From Candidatus Adiutrix sp. (GTDB lineage Bacteria; Desulfobacterota; Desulfarculia; Adiutricales; Adiutricaceae), in assembly GCA_031273445.1 (NCBI GenBank), contig JAISRV010000268.1, positions 1-5,252 on the forward strand: a stretch of 5,252 nt of DNA. The letters are read 5' to 3'. Positions within the stretch are counted from its first letter, which is position 1. Every line of letters begins with the position of its first letter. A program made the translations under genes and the position numbers. Below are positions 4,225-5,252 of this stretch, in pieces. The notes under the pieces were generated by a model that saw nothing but the letters and a program-made list of their open reading frames with translations, had not been told where the DNA came from and did no database searches.

Positions 4225-5252
4225 TTAAGCTATAGTTCCGGAACAGTCGAGAATCATTTCGTCTATGGCTTTGCCGGCCCCGACCATGGGGTAGACCAGC
4301 GCCTCCTGGCAGACGATGAATTCCATGACGACCGGGCCGTCCGCGGCCAAGCCCTGGTCGATGACGTCGGCCGCCTCTTCAGGCCGGGCGGCGCGAAAGC
4401 CTTTGGCGCCGAAGGCCTCGGCCAGTTTGACGAAGTCAGGCCCCGCGCCCAGCATGGTGTCGGCATAGCGCCGGTCGTAGAACAGTTCCTGCCACTGGCG
4501 AACCATGCCCAGGCAGCCGTTGTTGATGATGGCCACTTTAATGGGCAGCTTCTCTTCCACAACGGTCACCATCTCCTGGATGTTCATGAGAATGGAGCCG
4601 TCGCCGGCGATGCAGACCACCAGGGCCTCTGGCTTGGCGATCTGCGCGCCCATGGCCGCCGGCAGGCCAAAACCCATGACGCCCAACCCTCCAGACGAGA
4701 TGAAGCGGCGCGGCCGGTCATAAAGGTAATATTGGGCGGCCCACATCTGGTGCTGCCCCACGTCGGTGGTGATGATGGCGTCCCGGCCCTTGGTTTTTTC
4801 GTAGAGCGTCTGTATGACCATCTGGGGTTTGATGGAAGCGCGGCCTTCCCGGCCGCGCTTGTCGCCGGGGACCCCGGCGCCGGCCGGGGCGGCGTTCCCG
4901 TCTGCGGCGCTTGCTCGATAGTCGATCGTGCCTCTGGCCTTCCAGGCGGCGATCTGATCCAGCCACTGTCGGCGCGCTTTTTTATCGTAAGTCGGGGCCC
5001 CTCCCAAGGCTTCCAGGATGGAAGACAGGGCCAGCCGGGCGTCGGCCACCAGCGGCACGTCGGTGGCGACGCGTTTATGGATGGAAGTGGGATCGACGTC
5101 GATCTGGATGATCTTGGCCTTCCGGGCAAAACGATCCAGACGGCCGGTGACGCGGTCGTCGAAGCGGGCGCCCACGGCCACGATCAGATCGGCTTCCGAA
5201 ACGGCCATATTGGCCTGGTAAAGGCCGTGCATGCCTAACATGCCCAAAAACA
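4225..5252 (-). CDS. ilvB: Acetohydroxyacid synthase large (catalytic) subunit, C-terminal part
   Basis: This ThDP- and FAD-dependent enzyme condenses two pyruvates to acetolactate, or pyruvate with 2-ketobutyrate, in the first common step of branched-chain amino acid synthesis. The frame is open to the right edge, so the start lies outside the window; about 342 residues of the usual 560-580 are present. The visible start reads FLGMLGMHGLYQANMAV, an internal conserved segment, so the TTG at 5247 is not a true start. Next come GARFDDRVTGRLDRF (FAD-binding middle domain), DVGQHQMWAAQYY (start of the ThDP domain), and the ThDP/Mg motif GDGSILMN with NN 24 residues later. It then has GMVRQWQELFY, with the tryptophan equivalent to the known herbicide-site residue, and VYPMVGAGKAIDEMI near the end. 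An insert of about 22-25 residues rich in Ala, Gly, Pro and Arg sits before the conserved IKPQ segment. ilvN follows after 11 nt. Confidence 0.98.
   Translation of the reverse strand, partial: FLGMLGMHGLYQANMAVSEADLIVAVGARFDDRVTGRLDRFARKAKIIQIDVDPTSIHKRVATDVPLVADARLALSSILEALGGAPTYDKKARRQWLDQIAAWKARGTIDYRASAADGNAAPAGAGVPGDKRGREGRASIKPQMVIQTLYEKTKGRDAIITTDVGQHQMWAAQYYLYDRPRRFISSGGLGVMGFGLPAAMGAQIAKPEALVVCIAGDGSILMNIQEMVTVVEEKLPIKVAIINNGCLGMVRQWQELFYDRRYADTMLGAGPDFVKLAEAFGAKGFRAARPEEAADVIDQGLAADGPVVMEFIVCQEALVYPMVGAGKAIDEMILDCSGTIA
4836..4889. repeat. Two tandem GC-rich inverted repeats inside ilvB
   Basis: A perfect 10-bp inverted repeat, AAGCGCGGCC (4836-4845) and GGCCGCGCTT (4851-4860), flanks a 5-nt loop. 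Twelve bases on, CCCCGGC (4872-4878) and GCCGGGG (4883-4889) form a second 7-bp stem with a 4-nt loop. Both lie within the segment encoding the extra residues before IKPQ in IlvB. The reading frame is kept throughout. Confidence 0.75.

Noticed and set aside
4235..4244. Palindrome GTTCCGGAAC at the end of ilvB
   Set aside because: Ten bases inside coding sequence with no associated signal; likely chance.
4195..5238. Long plus-strand open frame of 347 codons opposite ilvB
   Set aside because: It is the antisense shadow of ilvB. The translation is rich in Gly, His, Asp and Arg without family motifs, while the minus strand carries complete AHAS motifs.

Overview
The window comes from a moderately GC-rich bacterium. 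Six complete or partial genes run leftward (minus strand). The tail of one oppositely oriented gene sits at the left edge. The style of the proteins (ThyX, class I ketol-acid reductoisomerase, AHAS large and small subunits) together with the ilvB-ilvN-ilvC order fits an anaerobic Desulfobacterota/deltaproteobacterium-like organism. That placement is an inference from sequence style and is only moderately secure.

Right to left, in the direction of transcription: 4225-5252 is the C-terminal ~60% of ilvB (acetohydroxyacid synthase catalytic subunit), cut by the window edge. After 11 nt comes ilvN (3689-4213), its regulatory subunit. A 215-nt spacer with several inverted repeats precedes ilvC (2481-3473). 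These three genes supply the first two steps of valine, leucine and isoleucine synthesis. A 113-nt spacer holding a GC-rich inverted repeat separates ilvC from a pyrE-like orotate phosphoribosyltransferase (1612-2367). A 61-nt AT-rich spacer with a TTTA tetranucleotide tract then leads into a WbmS-like polysaccharide deacetylase-family gene (804-1550). That gene is followed after 23 nt by thyX (130-780), the flavin-dependent thymidylate synthase. At the left edge the thyX stop overlaps by 4 nt the stop of a convergent plus-strand gene whose C-terminus resembles ACR3/BASS-family arsenite efflux permeases.

The genes therefore join branched-chain amino acid synthesis with two pyrimidine steps (UMP precursor formation and dTMP formation) and one probable cell-surface carbohydrate gene. 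All minus-strand genes have the same orientation and could be partly co-transcribed, although the two larger spacers may carry their own signals. No RNA genes, CRISPR arrays or insertion sequences were seen, and no gene-free stretch exceeds 300 nt.

Most of the window is ordinary core metabolism, and I see no convincing new multi-gene system. The points most worth a second look are: the tetranucleotide repeat just upstream of the surface-polysaccharide-type gene, a palindrome-encoded insert in IlvB, a methionine in the PRPP loop of the PyrE-like protein, and the structured ilvC leader.
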